Below are positions 20,701 through 29,772 of a stretch of DNA of 64,000 nt, one piece after another. How positions within the stretch are numbered: the stretch's first letter is position 1; every line of letters starts with the position of its first letter. The notes beneath the pieces are model-generated. The model did not search any database and was not told where the DNA came from. It saw nothing but the letters and a program-made list of their open reading frames with translations. Made by a program: the position numbers and the translations under genes. The DNA lies in NCBI RefSeq assembly GCF_001942405.1, contig NZ_MKKA01000011.1, positions 186,001-250,000 of the forward strand, in the 5' to 3' direction. The stretch comes from Ornithinimicrobium sp. CNJ-824 (GTDB taxonomy: Bacteria; Actinomycetota; Actinomycetes; Actinomycetales; Dermatophilaceae).

Positions 20701-21719
20701 AGCTGATCGCCTTCGGCTCCCTCGTCATGGAGGGCACCCCGGTCCGGCTGTCCGGCCAGGACTCCCGCCGCGGCACCTTCGTCCAGCGCCACGCGGTGCT
20801 CACCGACAACGAGACCGCGGCCAGCTGGACCCCGCTGCACCACCTCGCCGAGGACCAGGCCAGCTTCGAGGTCTACGACTCGCTGCTGTCCGAGTACGCC
20901 GTGATGGGCTTCGAGTACGGCTACTCGGTGGAGCGGACCAACTCGTTGGTGCTCTGGGAGGCCCAGTTCGGCGACTTCGCCAACGGCGCCCAGACCGTCA
21001 TCGACGAGTTCATCTCCTCCTCGGAGCAGAAGTGGGACCAGCGCTCCAGCGTCGTCCTGCTCCTGCCCCACGGCTACGAGGGCCAGGGACCGGACCACTC
21101 CTCGGCGCGCATCGAGCGCTACCTGCAGCTGTGCGCCGAGGACAACATGATGGTGGCCTACCCCTCGACCCCCGCGTCCTACTTCCACCTGCTGCGGGCG
21201 CACGCCGTGGCCCGGCCCCGCCGGCCGCTGATCGTCTTCACCCCCAAGGCGATGCTGCGGCTCAAGGCGGCAGCCAGCAGCCCCGAGGACTTCACGCACG
21301 GCACCTTCGAGCCGGTCCGCCCGGACACGGCGGACCTTGACCGCGAGGCGGTCACCCGCGTGCTGCTGGCCTCCAGCAAGCTGGTGTGGGACCTGGAGGA
21401 CGAGCGCCGCAAGCGGGAGGACTCCCAGACCGCGATCCTGCGGGTGGAGCAGCTCTACCCGCTCCCGGCGGCGCAGCTGGCCGAGGCGACCCAGCAGTAC
21501 CCGAACGCCGAGCTGGTCTGGGTGCAGAACGAGCCGAAGAACCAGGGGGCCTGGCCCTTCATGGCGCTCAACCTGCCCGAGGCCCTGGCCCACCACGGCG
21601 AGGAGCGCCCCCTGCGGGTGGTCTCCCGGCCGGCGTCCGCCTCGCCGTCCACCGGATCGGCCAAGGTGCACGCCGTCGAGCAGGCGGCCCTGCACGAGGA
21701 GGCGTTCAGCCGACGCTGA
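17743..21719 (+). CDS. kgd: Multifunctional 2-oxoglutarate dehydrogenase/decarboxylase (frameshifted)
   Basis: Actinobacterial E1/E2 fusion of the TCA cycle, about 1325 aa. Residues ~1-45 ([26 protein letters not shown]) are the start of the ODH family, where GarA regulates the mycobacterial enzyme. Residues ~50-200 are a Ser/Gly/Pro/Lys-rich linker. Next is an E2-like acyltransferase domain ending at [14 protein letters not shown]. The thiamine-diphosphate E1 part follows, with [43 protein letters not shown] and [14 protein letters not shown]. One base is missing near 18757 (YEKVVRRA to [12 protein letters not shown]). GTG 17743 has an AGAAGAGG site upstream; GTG 17722 is an alternative. Confidence 0.94.
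17944..17985 (+). repeat. Tandem 21-base repeat in the kgd linker
   Basis: Two exact head-to-tail copies of a 21-base unit (17944-17964 and 17965-17985) encode a repeated GDTSSPA heptapeptide within the low-complexity linker of Kgd. Copy number could vary between strains without changing the frame. Confidence 0.8.
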
Positions 21720-21741
21720 GCCGTACGGAACAATGGTCCCC

Positions 21742-22797
21742 ATGACCGACGACGCAGCCGGACCCGTCCTTCCGCCCGGACACACCGCATACCCTCCCGG
21801 ACCCGAGGACGTCGACGACCTGGTGCGCCTCCTGCGCCGGCACGAGCGGGAGGCGCGCGGCTGGCCGGGCGCCGACAGCCAGGCCGTGGAGGCCGAGATC
21901 GCCGGGCGCGGTGCCGACACCCACCTGCACGAGGTCGTCCGCGACGACGGTGGCACCGTGCGGGCGTGGATCAACTGCCACGACCGGGCGGCCGGCCGCG
22001 TGCTCGTCGGCGTGACCGTCGACCCCGACCTGCCCGACGAGGCGGCCGACCCGCTGGCCCGGTTCGCGTACGGCCGGGCCGAGGAGCTCGGCCAGCTGGT
22101 GCTCCGCCGCCGCGGCATGCAGGAGACCCAGCTGGACTCGGGCGCCTTCGCCGACGACCCCAGGCAGCAGCGGTGGCTGACCGAGGCCGGCTACGAGCAC
22201 GTCCGCGACTGGTGGCAGATGACCCGACCGGTCGACCCGGAGGCGGACCTGGACCAGCCCGGCCCGCGCGAGGGCGTGGAGATCCGCCGGGTCCGGCGCG
22301 ACGACGGGGTGGGGATGCCGCAGGAGGAGGACCTGCGGGCGGTCCACCTCGTCCTCGAGCACTCCTTCGCGGACCACTTCAACTCCTACCGGGAGACCTT
22401 CGAGGAGTTCGTCTCGCGGCTACGGGAGGACCCGGGCCACCGGTGGGACCACTGGTGGCTGGCGACCGTGGACGGGCAGCCGGCCGGTGCCCTCGTGGCC
22501 ACGACCGTCGTCGGCGGGGTCGGCCCCGAGGGGACGGCCCGCCCCGACTCCTCCTACGTGGAGTACATCGGGGTCCACCGCCGGGCCCGCGGCCGCGGGG
22601 TGGCCAAGGCGCTGCTCCGCGCCGTGATCGCCGACGCCGCCGCCCGCCGACGCAGCGCGGTGGGCCTGGAGGTCGACGCCGACTCCCCCACGCGCGCGGA
22701 CGGGCTGTACCTGTCGATGGGGTGGCGCACCCGCTACACGACGCAGTCCTGGCACCGCACCCTGTCGCTGCCGGGATCGGAGGCCGTCGCGGGATAG
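21742..22797 (+). CDS. GNAT family N-acetyltransferase
   Basis: 351-aa protein with two GNAT-like halves: a degenerate one (residues ~10-165) and a canonical one (~175-345). The second carries the acetyl-CoA loop VHRRARGRGVAKALL and the C-terminal GLYLSMGWRTRY. The tandem layout resembles mycothiol synthase MshD and similar actinobacterial proteins, and mycothiol metabolism is present in this window (mca), but the acceptor substrate cannot be read from the sequence. The ATG at 21742 is chosen; ATG 21733 is an in-frame alternative. It follows kgd by 22 bases. Confidence 0.8.
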   Translation: MTDDAAGPVLPPGHTAYPPGPEDVDDLVRLLRRHEREARGWPGADSQAVEAEIAGRGADTHLHEVVRDDGGTVRAWINCHDRAAGRVLVGVTVDPDLPDEAADPLARFAYGRAEELGQLVLRRRGMQETQLDSGAFADDPRQQRWLTEAGYEHVRDWWQMTRPVDPEADLDQPGPREGVEIRRVRRDDGVGMPQEEDLRAVHLVLEHSFADHFNSYRETFEEFVSRLREDPGHRWDHWWLATVDGQPAGALVATTVVGGVGPEGTARPDSSYVEYIGVHRRARGRGVAKALLRAVIADAAARRRSAVGLEVDADSPTRADGLYLSMGWRTRYTTQSWHRTLSLPGSEAVAG

Positions 22798-22806
22798 CCT
22801 GCGAGG

Positions 22807-22979
22807 GTGTACTTCACCGACCGCGGGATCGAGGAGCTGGGCCAGCGTCGGGGCACCGAGGACGTGACCCTGGCTGGCTGGCCGAGCAGCTGCGCACGTT
22901 CGTGGACCTGCACCCCGAGTTCGAGGTGTCCGTGGACCGCCTGGCCACCTGGCTGGCCCGCGAGGACGACGACGAGTGA
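22807..22979 (+). CDS. DUF6104 family protein (frameshifted)
   Basis: Short protein starting at GTG: MYFTDRGIEELGQRRGTEDVTL, with a break near 22877 and continuing in another frame as LAEQLRTFVDLHPEFEVSV, RLATWLAREDDDE. Restoring one base gives 57 aa, matching my recollection of the DUF6104 family of ~55-60 aa proteins found near kgd/sucA in streptomycetes. No function is known. It is too short and too broken to stand out as a single open frame. Confidence 0.7.
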
Positions 22980-22995
22980 GACGAGAGGCGACGAC

Positions 22996-23663
22996 GTGAC
23001 GAGCCAGGGACGACCAGGCCCGACCGACATCGAGTACACCCCCAGCGCGGAGTTCCACGTGCAGCACGAGGGTCCGCGCGACATCGGCCTGTGCTTCGTG
23101 GGGGACGGGTTCGTGGCCGGCTACGGCGATCCCAAGGCACTCGGCTGGGTCAGCCGGGTCGTGGGCCGCACGCCCGCCCAGGAGGTGGCGCTGAGCTCCT
23201 ACAACCTGGGGGTCAGGGGCAGCAGCTCGGCCGACGTCATGGCCCGGTGGCGCAGCGAGTGCCCGCCCCGGTGGGAGGGCCGTTCCGAACGTCGGCTGGT
23301 CGTCGGCGTCGGGGCCGAGGACGTCGAGCAGGGGATCACCACCGCCCGGTCCCGGCTCAACCTGGCCAACGTGCTGGACGAGGCCAGCTCGACGGGCATC
23401 GCCACCTTCGTCGTCGGCCCCACGCCCACCCTCGACGCCGAGGTGACGCCCGGCTGCAGGTGCTGGCCGAGGCCCAGGCCGACGTGTGCCACCGCCGCGG
23501 GGTGCCGTTCGTGGACTGCTTCGCGCCGCTGCAGGGCCACGACCAGTGGCAGTCCGACCTGGCGGCCGGGGACACCGTGCACCCGGGCCAGGCCGGCTAC
23601 GGGCTCATCGCCTGGCTGGTCCTCAACGGGGGCTGGCACCGCTGGCTGCAGCTGGCGGACTGA
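22996..23663 (+). CDS. SGNH/GDSL-type hydrolase (frameshifted)
   Basis: Esterase/lipase-like protein of ~222 aa. The first SGNH block is a variant, CFVGDGFVAGYGDPKALGW, with Gly-Asp-Gly in place of Gly-Asp-Ser, so the usual nucleophilic serine is not obvious. The C-terminal catalytic Asp-His block is clear: GDTVHPGQAGYG. The frame breaks near 23444 between TLDAEVT and LQVLAEAQADVCHRRGV; one G restores it. The GTG start follows the DUF6104 gene by 16 bases. Its last 41 bases overlap the 3' end of pheA on the opposite strand. No signal peptide is seen, so it is likely cytoplasmic. Confidence 0.75.
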
Positions 23664-24576
23664 GCCGCTCGACCCAGGCCTGCGCCTCGGCGTAGGCACC
23701 CTCGTCCGCGTGCTCGGGCACCTGGGCCGGTCGCCGGTCGGCCCGGGGGTAGGACCCCATGAAGTGGACCTCGCGGCAGGTCCGGCGCAGGCCGACGAGC
23801 GCCTCGCGCAGCCGGGCCTCGGCGACGTGCGCGTCGGCGTCGATCCAGAAGCAGTACTCCCCCAGCCCCTCCCCGGTCGGCCGCGACTCCAGCCGGCTCA
23901 GGTCGATGCCCCGCACCGCGAACTGCTCGAGGAGCTCCAGCAGGGCACCCGGGCGGTTCATCCAGATGAGGGCGACCAGCGTGGTGCGGTCGCTGCCCGT
24001 CGGCGGGGGGACCGCGACGCCGGCGCGCAGCACGACGAACCGGGTGACGGCGCCGTCCCGGTCGGCGATGTGCTCGGCGACCGGCACCAGCCCGTACGCG
24101 TCGGCCGCACCGGGCGCGGCGACCGCCGCGTCGTAGCCACCCTCCGCCACGGCCTGGGCCGCCCGCGCCGTCGACGCCTCGGGGACGAGCGCGGCGTCCG
24201 GCAGGTGCCGGGCCAGCCAGCCCCGGGTCTGCGCCATGGCGTGGGGGTGGGTGGCCACCGAGACCACCTGGTCGAGGGAGGTGCCGGGGCGCACCAGCAG
24301 GGAGAACTGCACCTCGACGTGCACCTCGGCGCAGATGCGCACGCCGTCCTCCCCGGCGTCCTGCAGCGCCTGGAGGGTGGCCGGCACCGAACCCTCGACG
24401 GAGTTCTCGAAGGGCACCACGGCGGCATCCACCTCGCCCCGGCGCAGCGACTCGATCGCGGCCGGGACGGTGGGGGCCGGCCAGGCCCGTCCCGCGCCGG
24501 CGGGGTGCCACTGGCGCACGGCCTGCTCGGTGAACGTGCCGGCCGGGCCGAGGTAGGCGATCTTCACACCTGGCAC
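23623..24576 (-). CDS. pheA: Prephenate dehydratase
   Basis: Converts prephenate to phenylpyruvate in phenylalanine synthesis; 317 aa. The catalytic domain (residues ~4-190) begins KIAYLGPAGTFTEQA and includes VVPFENSVEGSV and the catalytic Thr-Arg-Phe in DGAVTRFVVL. The ACT domain (~200-280) with TTLVALIWMNRPGALLELL and ESRPTGEGLGEYCFWID (the ESRP phenylalanine-binding motif) indicates feedback inhibition by phenylalanine. The start is GTG 24576 or the GTG three codons later. It is monofunctional, without a chorismate mutase domain. Confidence 0.95.
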   Translation of the reverse strand: MPGVKIAYLGPAGTFTEQAVRQWHPAGAGRAWPAPTVPAAIESLRRGEVDAAVVPFENSVEGSVPATLQALQDAGEDGVRICAEVHVEVQFSLLVRPGTSLDQVVSVATHPHAMAQTRGWLARHLPDAALVPEASTARAAQAVAEGGYDAAVAAPGAADAYGLVPVAEHIADRDGAVTRFVVLRAGVAVPPPTGSDRTTLVALIWMNRPGALLELLEQFAVRGIDLSRLESRPTGEGLGEYCFWIDADAHVAEARLREALVGLRRTCREVHFMGSYPRADRRPAQVPEHADEGAYAEAQAWVERLSPPAAASGASPR

Positions 24577-24589
24577 GATAGCGCCGGGG

Positions 24590-26139
24590 TCAGTAGGCGC
24601 CGTACTCCTCCGGCCGGAGGACGACCTGGACGGTGCGCCACAGGATCATCAGGTCCAGCACCGGGGTCCAGTTCTCGACGTAGTAGAGGTCCAGGCGGAC
24701 CGACTCGTCCCAGGAGAGGTTGCTGCGGCCGCTGATCTGCCACAGGCCGGTCAGGCCGGGCTTGACGAGGAGCCGCCGGCGCACGTCCGCCTCGTAGGTG
24801 GCCACCTCCCGGGGCAGCGGCGGCCGTGGGCCCACCAGGCTCATCTCGCCCCGCACCACGTTGACGAGCTGGGGCAGCTCGTCCAGAGAGTACCTGCGGA
24901 TGAACGCCCCGACCCGGGTGACCCGCGGGTCGTTGCGCATCTTGAACAGCGGACCGGCCCCCTCGTCGACCACCCGGAGGGCGGGGAGCATCGTCTCGGC
25001 GTCGGCGACCATGCTGCGGAACTTCAGCATCCCGAACGACCGGCCGCCCCGGCCCACCCGTTCCTGGCGGAAGAGCACCGGCCCGTCGCTCTCCCTCCGG
25101 ATGGCCAGCGCCACGCCCAGCATCACGGGGCTGAGCAGCACGAGGGCCAGGACCGCGGCGATCCGGTCGGCCACGTTCTTGAGCACCAGCTGCGGGCCGC
25201 CGAAGCGTGGCGCCTCGACGTGCAGGAGCGGCAGGCCCTGCACCGGCCGGGTCAGCACCCGGGGCCCGGCGACGTCCATGATGCCGGGCGCCACGACCAG
25301 GTCGATGTCCGTGCTCTCCAGGGCCCACCCCAGACGGCGCAGCCCGGCCTGGCCCAGCCCGGCGGAGGAGGAGACGGCGACGACGTCGGCCCGGTGCTCC
25401 AGCGCCTTGACGAGCACGTCCGACTCCGGCCCCAGGATCGAGACCCCGGCCACCCGGCCCTCCCGGGCGTCGTCGACGCACGCGCCGACCACCTGGTAGC
25501 CGGCGTCCGGGGCCCGCCCCAGGGCGACCACGAGGCTGGCGACGTGGTCACGGTTGCCCACGAGGAGCACGCGGTCCGACAGGGCTCCCTGCCGGCGTTG
25601 GCGCACCAGCAGCGGCGGGCCTGCCACCGGCCCAGCAGCAGGAGGAAGGTGCCGAGGGGGAAGGCCAGGATCACGTAGCCGCGGGCGAAGTCCATCTTGA
25701 ACGCGAACGCGGTGATCGCCACGATCGCGAACAGCCAGGACGACGCCTGGAACACCTGCCGGTACTCCTGCACGCCGTGGCCCACCAGCCGCCCGTCGTA
25801 GACGTTCTGCAGGTGCAGCGCGGTCATCCACCCCAGGATCAGCGCCACCGACACCGTCGTGTAGCTCACGGCGCCCAACGCGCTGTAGAGGTCCCTCGGC
25901 CCGGTCCCGAACCGGAACAGCTGGGCGAGGACCACGGCGACGGTGACCGTCCCCAGGTCCAGCAGCCGCAGCGCCCTCAGGTAGCCCCGGAGGTAGCGGC
26001 GCGCCTGCGGGTGCGGCCGCGCCTGCTCCCGGACCAGGCCCTCGGGCACCACGAACAACGACGCCGCACGTGGTGCGGCGTCGTCAGGATCGCCGTGAAC
26101 CCCCTGCGGTTCACGCGGGATCTCCACCGACGAGGTCAT
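24590..26139 (-). CDS. Polyprenyl-phosphate sugar-1-phosphate transferase (frameshifted)
   Basis: Membrane priming enzyme for exopolysaccharide or wall glycopolymer synthesis; ~516 aa. Residues ~45-170 contain four to five membrane helices, then a Rossmann-like CoA-binding domain (SDRVLLVGNRDHVASLV). After another helix comes the bacterial sugar transferase domain (~320-515) with the signatures LKFRSMVADAE, NDPRVTRVGAFIRRYSLDELPQLVNV and LVGPRPPLPREV, ending LTGLWQISGRSNLSWDESVRLDLYYVENW split across motifs. A one-base loss near 25606 separates the halves. The start is ATG 26139 with GGGAAG upstream, or GTG 26157. A tyrosine phosphatase gene lies just upstream. Confidence 0.88.
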
Positions 26140-26189
26140 GCGCTTCCCATCATCCACCCATGAACGGCCGCGGCGCCCCGACGCCGCCT

Positions 26190-26230
26190 GTGACTTTACC
26201 CGTTCTTTACCATCGCTCAGTTAACCAGCC
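26190..26230 (-). promoter_or_regulatory. AT-rich promoter region of the sugar transferase gene
   Basis: This is the most AT-rich patch nearby, unusual for the genome. On the minus strand it holds a repeated GGTAAAG unit (two copies ten bases apart), and the second copy overlaps TAAAGT, a fair -10 element. TTAACT lies about 20 bases upstream, a little far for a -35. The repeated unit may be a regulator site. Confidence 0.35.
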
Positions 26231-26275
26231 AGGAGGGGTTCCGTCCACCCCCCGTCGGGACGGACCCTGACCGGG

Positions 26276-26855
26276 TCAGCGACGAGGTGCGAGCGCGTGG
26301 AGAAGATGCGGCACGGCGGCCTCGACCTGGTCCCTCATCGTGGCATACACGTCGTCGGACCGCCGGTAGGGGTCCACCACGTCGTGGTCGTCCGGCCGGG
26401 CCGGCCGACGACGTCCACGGTGCCCCGTCGCGAGCGCGGCCAGCTCGCGCAGCCGCTCGACAGGGTCGTCGGCCGTCGGCAGCTCCTCGTCGGGCAGCCC
26501 GGCCACGATGGCGGCCAGCTCACGCACGGTGAACACGCGCTTCATCGCCCGGGGGACGGTCCGGACGACCGCCGCCCGGTGGTCGCGGGTCGCGGTGAGG
26601 ACCAGGTCCGCCTCCTCCACCATCGGGCCCGCCAGCCGTCGCGCCCGGAAGTCCTCGTGGCTGCCGCCCAGGCGCCGAGCACACCGGCCGCCCGCTCGTC
26701 CATCGGATGTCGACCAGGGCACCGGTCCCCGCGGACCGCACCTCGAAGGCCCCCGGCCCCCAGCGTTCGTCCAGCCCCTGCTGGAGGAGACGTTCGACGA
26801 GGGGCGAGCGGCACACGTTGCCGGTGCACACGACGAGGATCCTGCCGGTGTCCAT
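26276..26855 (-). CDS. Low-molecular-weight protein-tyrosine phosphatase (two frameshifts)
   Basis: Wzb/Ptp-like phosphatase of ~193 aa. The P-loop CTGNVCRS (Cys10 to Arg16, the CX5R signature) is intact near the start MDTGRILVV. SAGTGALVD, HPMDERAAGVLG and GGSHEDFRARRL follow in three successive frames. Single-base losses near 26707 and 26673 explain both breaks. The general-acid Asp is in VVDPYRRSDDVY. The family often regulates polysaccharide export by dephosphorylating a tyrosine kinase. Adjacency to the sugar transferase supports such a role, but no kinase or polymerase gene lies in this window. Confidence 0.82.
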
Positions 26856-26864
26856 GCGGCGAGC

Positions 26865-27350
26865 CTACGCGCGGCCGGGCAGGTCGACCCCCGCCCAGCG
26901 GGGTCCGTGGCCCACGAGGGTGGCGGTCCTGGCCTGCTGGTCGGCCTCGGTGCTGCCGGAGCGCTCCAGCACCACCTCCAGCCGGTCGTCGGCCAGGTGC
27001 TCGGCCAGACCGTGCCCCCACTCGACCACGGTGACCGAGTCCGCCAGCGACTCGTCGAGGTCGAGGTCGTCGAGCTCGGCCTCCCCGCCGAGGCGGTAGG
27101 CGTCGGCGTGCACGAGGGCGGGCCCGTCCACCAAGGAGGGGTGCACCCGGGCGATGACGAAGGTGGGCGAGGTGATCGGTCCCCGCACCCCGAGCCCGTG
27201 CGCGAGCCCCTGGGTCAGCGTGGTCTTGCCCGCGCCCAGGTCGCCGGTGAGCACGACCAGGTCCCCAGCGCGGAGCACCCGGCCCAGCGACTCCCCCAGC
27301 GCCCGCGTGTCCTCGTCGGTCGGCAGCAGCACCCGGCGCCCGGCGGTCAC
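26865..27350 (-). CDS. tsaE: tRNA threonylcarbamoyladenosine biosynthesis ATPase TsaE
   Basis: P-loop ATPase of the t6A tRNA modification complex, 161 aa. Walker A is LTGDLGAGKTTLTQGLAHGLG, followed by the switch SPTFVIARVH, HADAYRLGGEAELDDLDLDE and VVEWGHGL. The GTG start overlaps the alr stop by four bases. The alr-tsaE order is common in actinobacteria, where tsaB and tsaD usually follow; here the phosphatase gene follows instead. Confidence 0.92.
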   Translation of the reverse strand: MTAGRRVLLPTDEDTRALGESLGRVLRAGDLVVLTGDLGAGKTTLTQGLAHGLGVRGPITSPTFVIARVHPSLVDGPALVHADAYRLGGEAELDDLDLDESLADSVTVVEWGHGLAEHLADDRLEVVLERSGSTEADQQARTATLVGHGPRWAGVDLPGRA

Positions 27351-28516
27351 GACGGGCCTCCGAGGTGACGGCGGGGGACGCGCGGCCCGAACCGGGTGAC
27401 GATCTCGTAGGAGATGGTCCCGGCCGCCTCGGCCCAGTCCTGGGCGGTCGGTTCCCCGTCGTCCCCGGCGCCGAAGAGCACGACCTCCTCGCCCGCCCCG
27501 ACGTCGAGGTCGCCGACGTCGACGACGAACTGGTCCATGCACACCCGCCCCGCCACGGTGAACCGCCGACCGCGGACCTGGACCGGGGCGCGGTTGGAGA
27601 CGTGCCGGGGCACCCCGTCGGCATACCCGAGGGGCACGTCGAGGAGCGTGGTCTCCCCCGACGTGGTGTAGGTGTGGCCGTAGGAGACGCCCTGCCCGCC
27701 CCGGACCCGCTTGGCGACGGCGGCGCGCGCCGTCACGCGCATCGCGGGACGCAGCCCCAGCTCGGCCGCCGTGGCCAGCTCGGGCACGGGCGAGAGCCCG
27801 TAGACCGACAGCCCGGGCCGGACCATGTCCCAGGACGCCTCGGGCGTGGTCAGGGTGGCGGCGGAGTTGGACATGTGCCGCACCTCGGGCCGCAGGCCGG
27901 CACGCTCGGCCACCGCCACGGCGTCGGCGAAGGCCTCCTGCTGGGCGCGCACGGTCGGGTGGGCGGGGGCGTCGGCGTAGGCGAAGTGGGTGAACAGGCC
28001 GCGCACGCGCAGCACCCCCTCGGCCTCGAGCCGGGCGGCCTCCTCGACCAGCTCGGTCCAGTCGGTGCGCGGGTCCCCCGCCCGCAGGGGTATGCCGTAG
28101 GCGCCGTTGCGGGCCAGGCCGGTGTCCACCTTGAGCTGGGTGGCCGCCGGGCGGCCGGTGGCGCGGGCTGCCTCGGCCAGGGCCCGCAGCCCCCAGGGGG
28201 CGACCGCCGCCACCTCGACGTCGGCCTCCACGAGGGGCCGCAGGTCGAGGTCCGGGGTGGTCAGCCAGGCCAGGACGGGAGCGGTGATCCCGGCGTCCCG
28301 CAGCGCCAGGGCCTCGGTGGGCTGGGCGACGCCGAGCGAGCAGGCCCCGCCGGCCAGCGCGGCCCGGGCCGAGGGCACGAGGCCGTGCCCGTAGCCGTCG
28401 GCCTTGACGACCGCCATGAGCTCGGTGCCGCCCACCCGCTCGCGCAGGGCGCGGACGTTGGCGGTGATCGCGTCCAGGTCGACGACGACCTCGGCGGGCC
28501 AGAGCGCGGGCCTCAT
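27347..28516 (-). CDS. alr: Alanine racemase
   Basis: PLP enzyme producing D-alanine for peptidoglycan; 389 aa. The PLP lysine is Lys38 in AVVKADGYGHG. The catalytic tyrosine region is YGHTYTTSGE, and CMDQFVVDVGD contains the substrate-side residues. The ATG overlaps the leuB stop (ATGA), and tsaE starts within its own stop, making a coupled leuB-alr-tsaE run. The frame is open far upstream, but that part is antisense shadow of leuB. Confidence 0.96.
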   Translation of the reverse strand: MRPALWPAEVVVDLDAITANVRALRERVGGTELMAVVKADGYGHGLVPSARAALAGGACSLGVAQPTEALALRDAGITAPVLAWLTTPDLDLRPLVEADVEVAAVAPWGLRALAEAARATGRPAATQLKVDTGLARNGAYGIPLRAGDPRTDWTELVEEAARLEAEGVLRVRGLFTHFAYADAPAHPTVRAQQEAFADAVAVAERAGLRPEVRHMSNSAATLTTPEASWDMVRPGLSVYGLSPVPELATAAELGLRPAMRVTARAAVAKRVRGGQGVSYGHTYTTSGETTLLDVPLGYADGVPRHVSNRAPVQVRGRRFTVAGRVCMDQFVVDVGDLDVGAGEEVVLFGAGDDGEPTAQDWAEAAGTISYEIVTRFGPRVPRRHLGGPS

Positions 28517-29646
28517 CCCTCGGCGGCCCTCCCGGCCGCGACCGCCGCGAGCTGGGCCATCAGGCTGCCCGGCACCTCCGGGGTGGCGTCGTCGGCGACG
28601 GCGGCGGCGATCCGCTCGCCGAGCTCCTGCGTGCTCGCGCCCATCGCCTCTCCGCCGGGCGCCGGCAGGCCGGCGAGGACCGCGGCGGTGGCGGCCTCGA
28701 CCGCGGCCGCCGCCTCCCCCTCCCCGAGGTGGCCCAGCAGCATGGCCAGGGACAGGCAGGCCCCGGCCGGGTTGGCCCAGCCCCGGCCGGCGATGTCCGG
28801 CGCCGAGCCGTGGATCGGCTCGAACATGCTCGGGTGGGCGCCGTCGAGGTTGAGGTTGCCGCTGGCGGCGACGCCGAGCCCGCCCTGCAGCACGGCGCCC
28901 AGGTCGGTGACGATGTCGCCGAAGAGGTTGTCGGTCACCACGACGTCGAACCGCTCGGGGCTGACCGGCAGGTGCATGCACAGCGCGTCGACGTGGACGT
29001 AGTCGGTCTCGACGTCCGGGTAGCGCTCCCCCACGCTCTCCATCACCGCCGTCCACAGCTTCCCGGCCTCGACCAGCACGTTGGTCTTGTGGCAGAGCGT
29101 GAGCCGCCCGCGCCGCACCGAGGCCAGCCGGTAGGCGAAGTCCACGGCGCGCTCGACGGCATACCAGGTGTTGACCGACTCCTGCACCGCCACCTGCGCC
29201 GGCGTGCCCACGTGGACCGAGCTGCCCTGGGCGACGTAGGCGCCCTCGGTGTTCTCCCGGACCACGACGAGGTCGCAGCGCTCGGGGGTCAGGCCCGCGA
29301 TCGGGGTGGGCACCCCCTCGTAGAGGCGTACCGGCCGCAGGTTGATCGCCTGCTCCATCCGGCGCCGCAGCTCGAGGATGATGCCCCGCTCGAGGATCCC
29401 GGGGGGAACCCTCGGGCTGCCGATGGCGCCGAAGAGGATCGCGTCGTGCCGGTCCAGCTCGGCCGTGGCCTCGTCCGTGAGCAGCTCGCCGGTGGCCAGG
29501 TGGTGGTCGGCCCCGAGGGGCACGTCCGTGCGCCGGGTGCCGAAGCCGAACCGGGACTCGGCCGCGTCCAGCACCGTGAGGGCGGCCCGGGTGACCTCGG
29601 GGCCGACCCCGTCACCGGGCAGGACGGCAAGGGTGTGGCTGCGCAT
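28513..29646 (-). CDS. leuB: 3-isopropylmalate dehydrogenase
   Basis: NAD-dependent oxidative decarboxylation of 3-isopropylmalate in leucine synthesis; 377 aa. Signatures: LAVLPGDGVGPEV at the N-terminus, LRRRMEQAINLRPVRLYEG, VVRENTEGAYV, CHKTNVLVEAGKLW, DNLFGDIVTDLGAVLQGG and GSAPDIAGRGWANP. The family also holds tartrate and homoisocitrate dehydrogenases, but the divergent leuCD genes point to leucine. It is transcribed away from leuC, with a 126-base shared control region. Confidence 0.93.
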   Translation of the reverse strand: MRSHTLAVLPGDGVGPEVTRAALTVLDAAESRFGFGTRRTDVPLGADHHLATGELLTDEATAELDRHDAILFGAIGSPRVPPGILERGIILELRRRMEQAINLRPVRLYEGVPTPIAGLTPERCDLVVVRENTEGAYVAQGSSVHVGTPAQVAVQESVNTWYAVERAVDFAYRLASVRRGRLTLCHKTNVLVEAGKLWTAVMESVGERYPDVETDYVHVDALCMHLPVSPERFDVVVTDNLFGDIVTDLGAVLQGGLGVAASGNLNLDGAHPSMFEPIHGSAPDIAGRGWANPAGACLSLAMLLGHLGEGEAAAAVEAATAAVLAGLPAPGGEAMGASTQELGERIAAAVADDATPEVPGSLMAQLAAVAAGRAAEG

Positions 29647-29697
29647 CTGGGACCTCGCGTGCGGTAGGCGTCGACGTCGGCTCGGCGGCGTCAGGGT

Positions 29698-29720
29698 TAT
29701 GGTGGCTGCATTCTTGCAGC
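29698..29720 (+). promoter_or_regulatory. Candidate leuC promoter and operator
   Basis: A -10-like TATGGT (29698-29703) is followed at once by a palindrome GCTGCA-TTCT-TGCAGC (29705-29720). The palindrome sits where a repressor would block leuC initiation and is about 60 bases from the divergent leuB start. IclR-type leucine regulators (LtbR, NdgR) act at leuB/leuCD in other actinobacteria; whether this is such a site is inference. Confidence 0.4.
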
Positions 29721-29772
29721 ACCTGCCGCGCGGTCGTCCGGGGCCCGCGGCCCCACGCGAAGGAGGTTGCCC

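Noticed and set aside
18735-22118. A 1127-codon open frame on the minus strand opposite kgd
   Set aside because: Antisense to clear Kgd E1 sequence; Val/Arg/Asp-rich composition is typical of shadow frames at this GC content.
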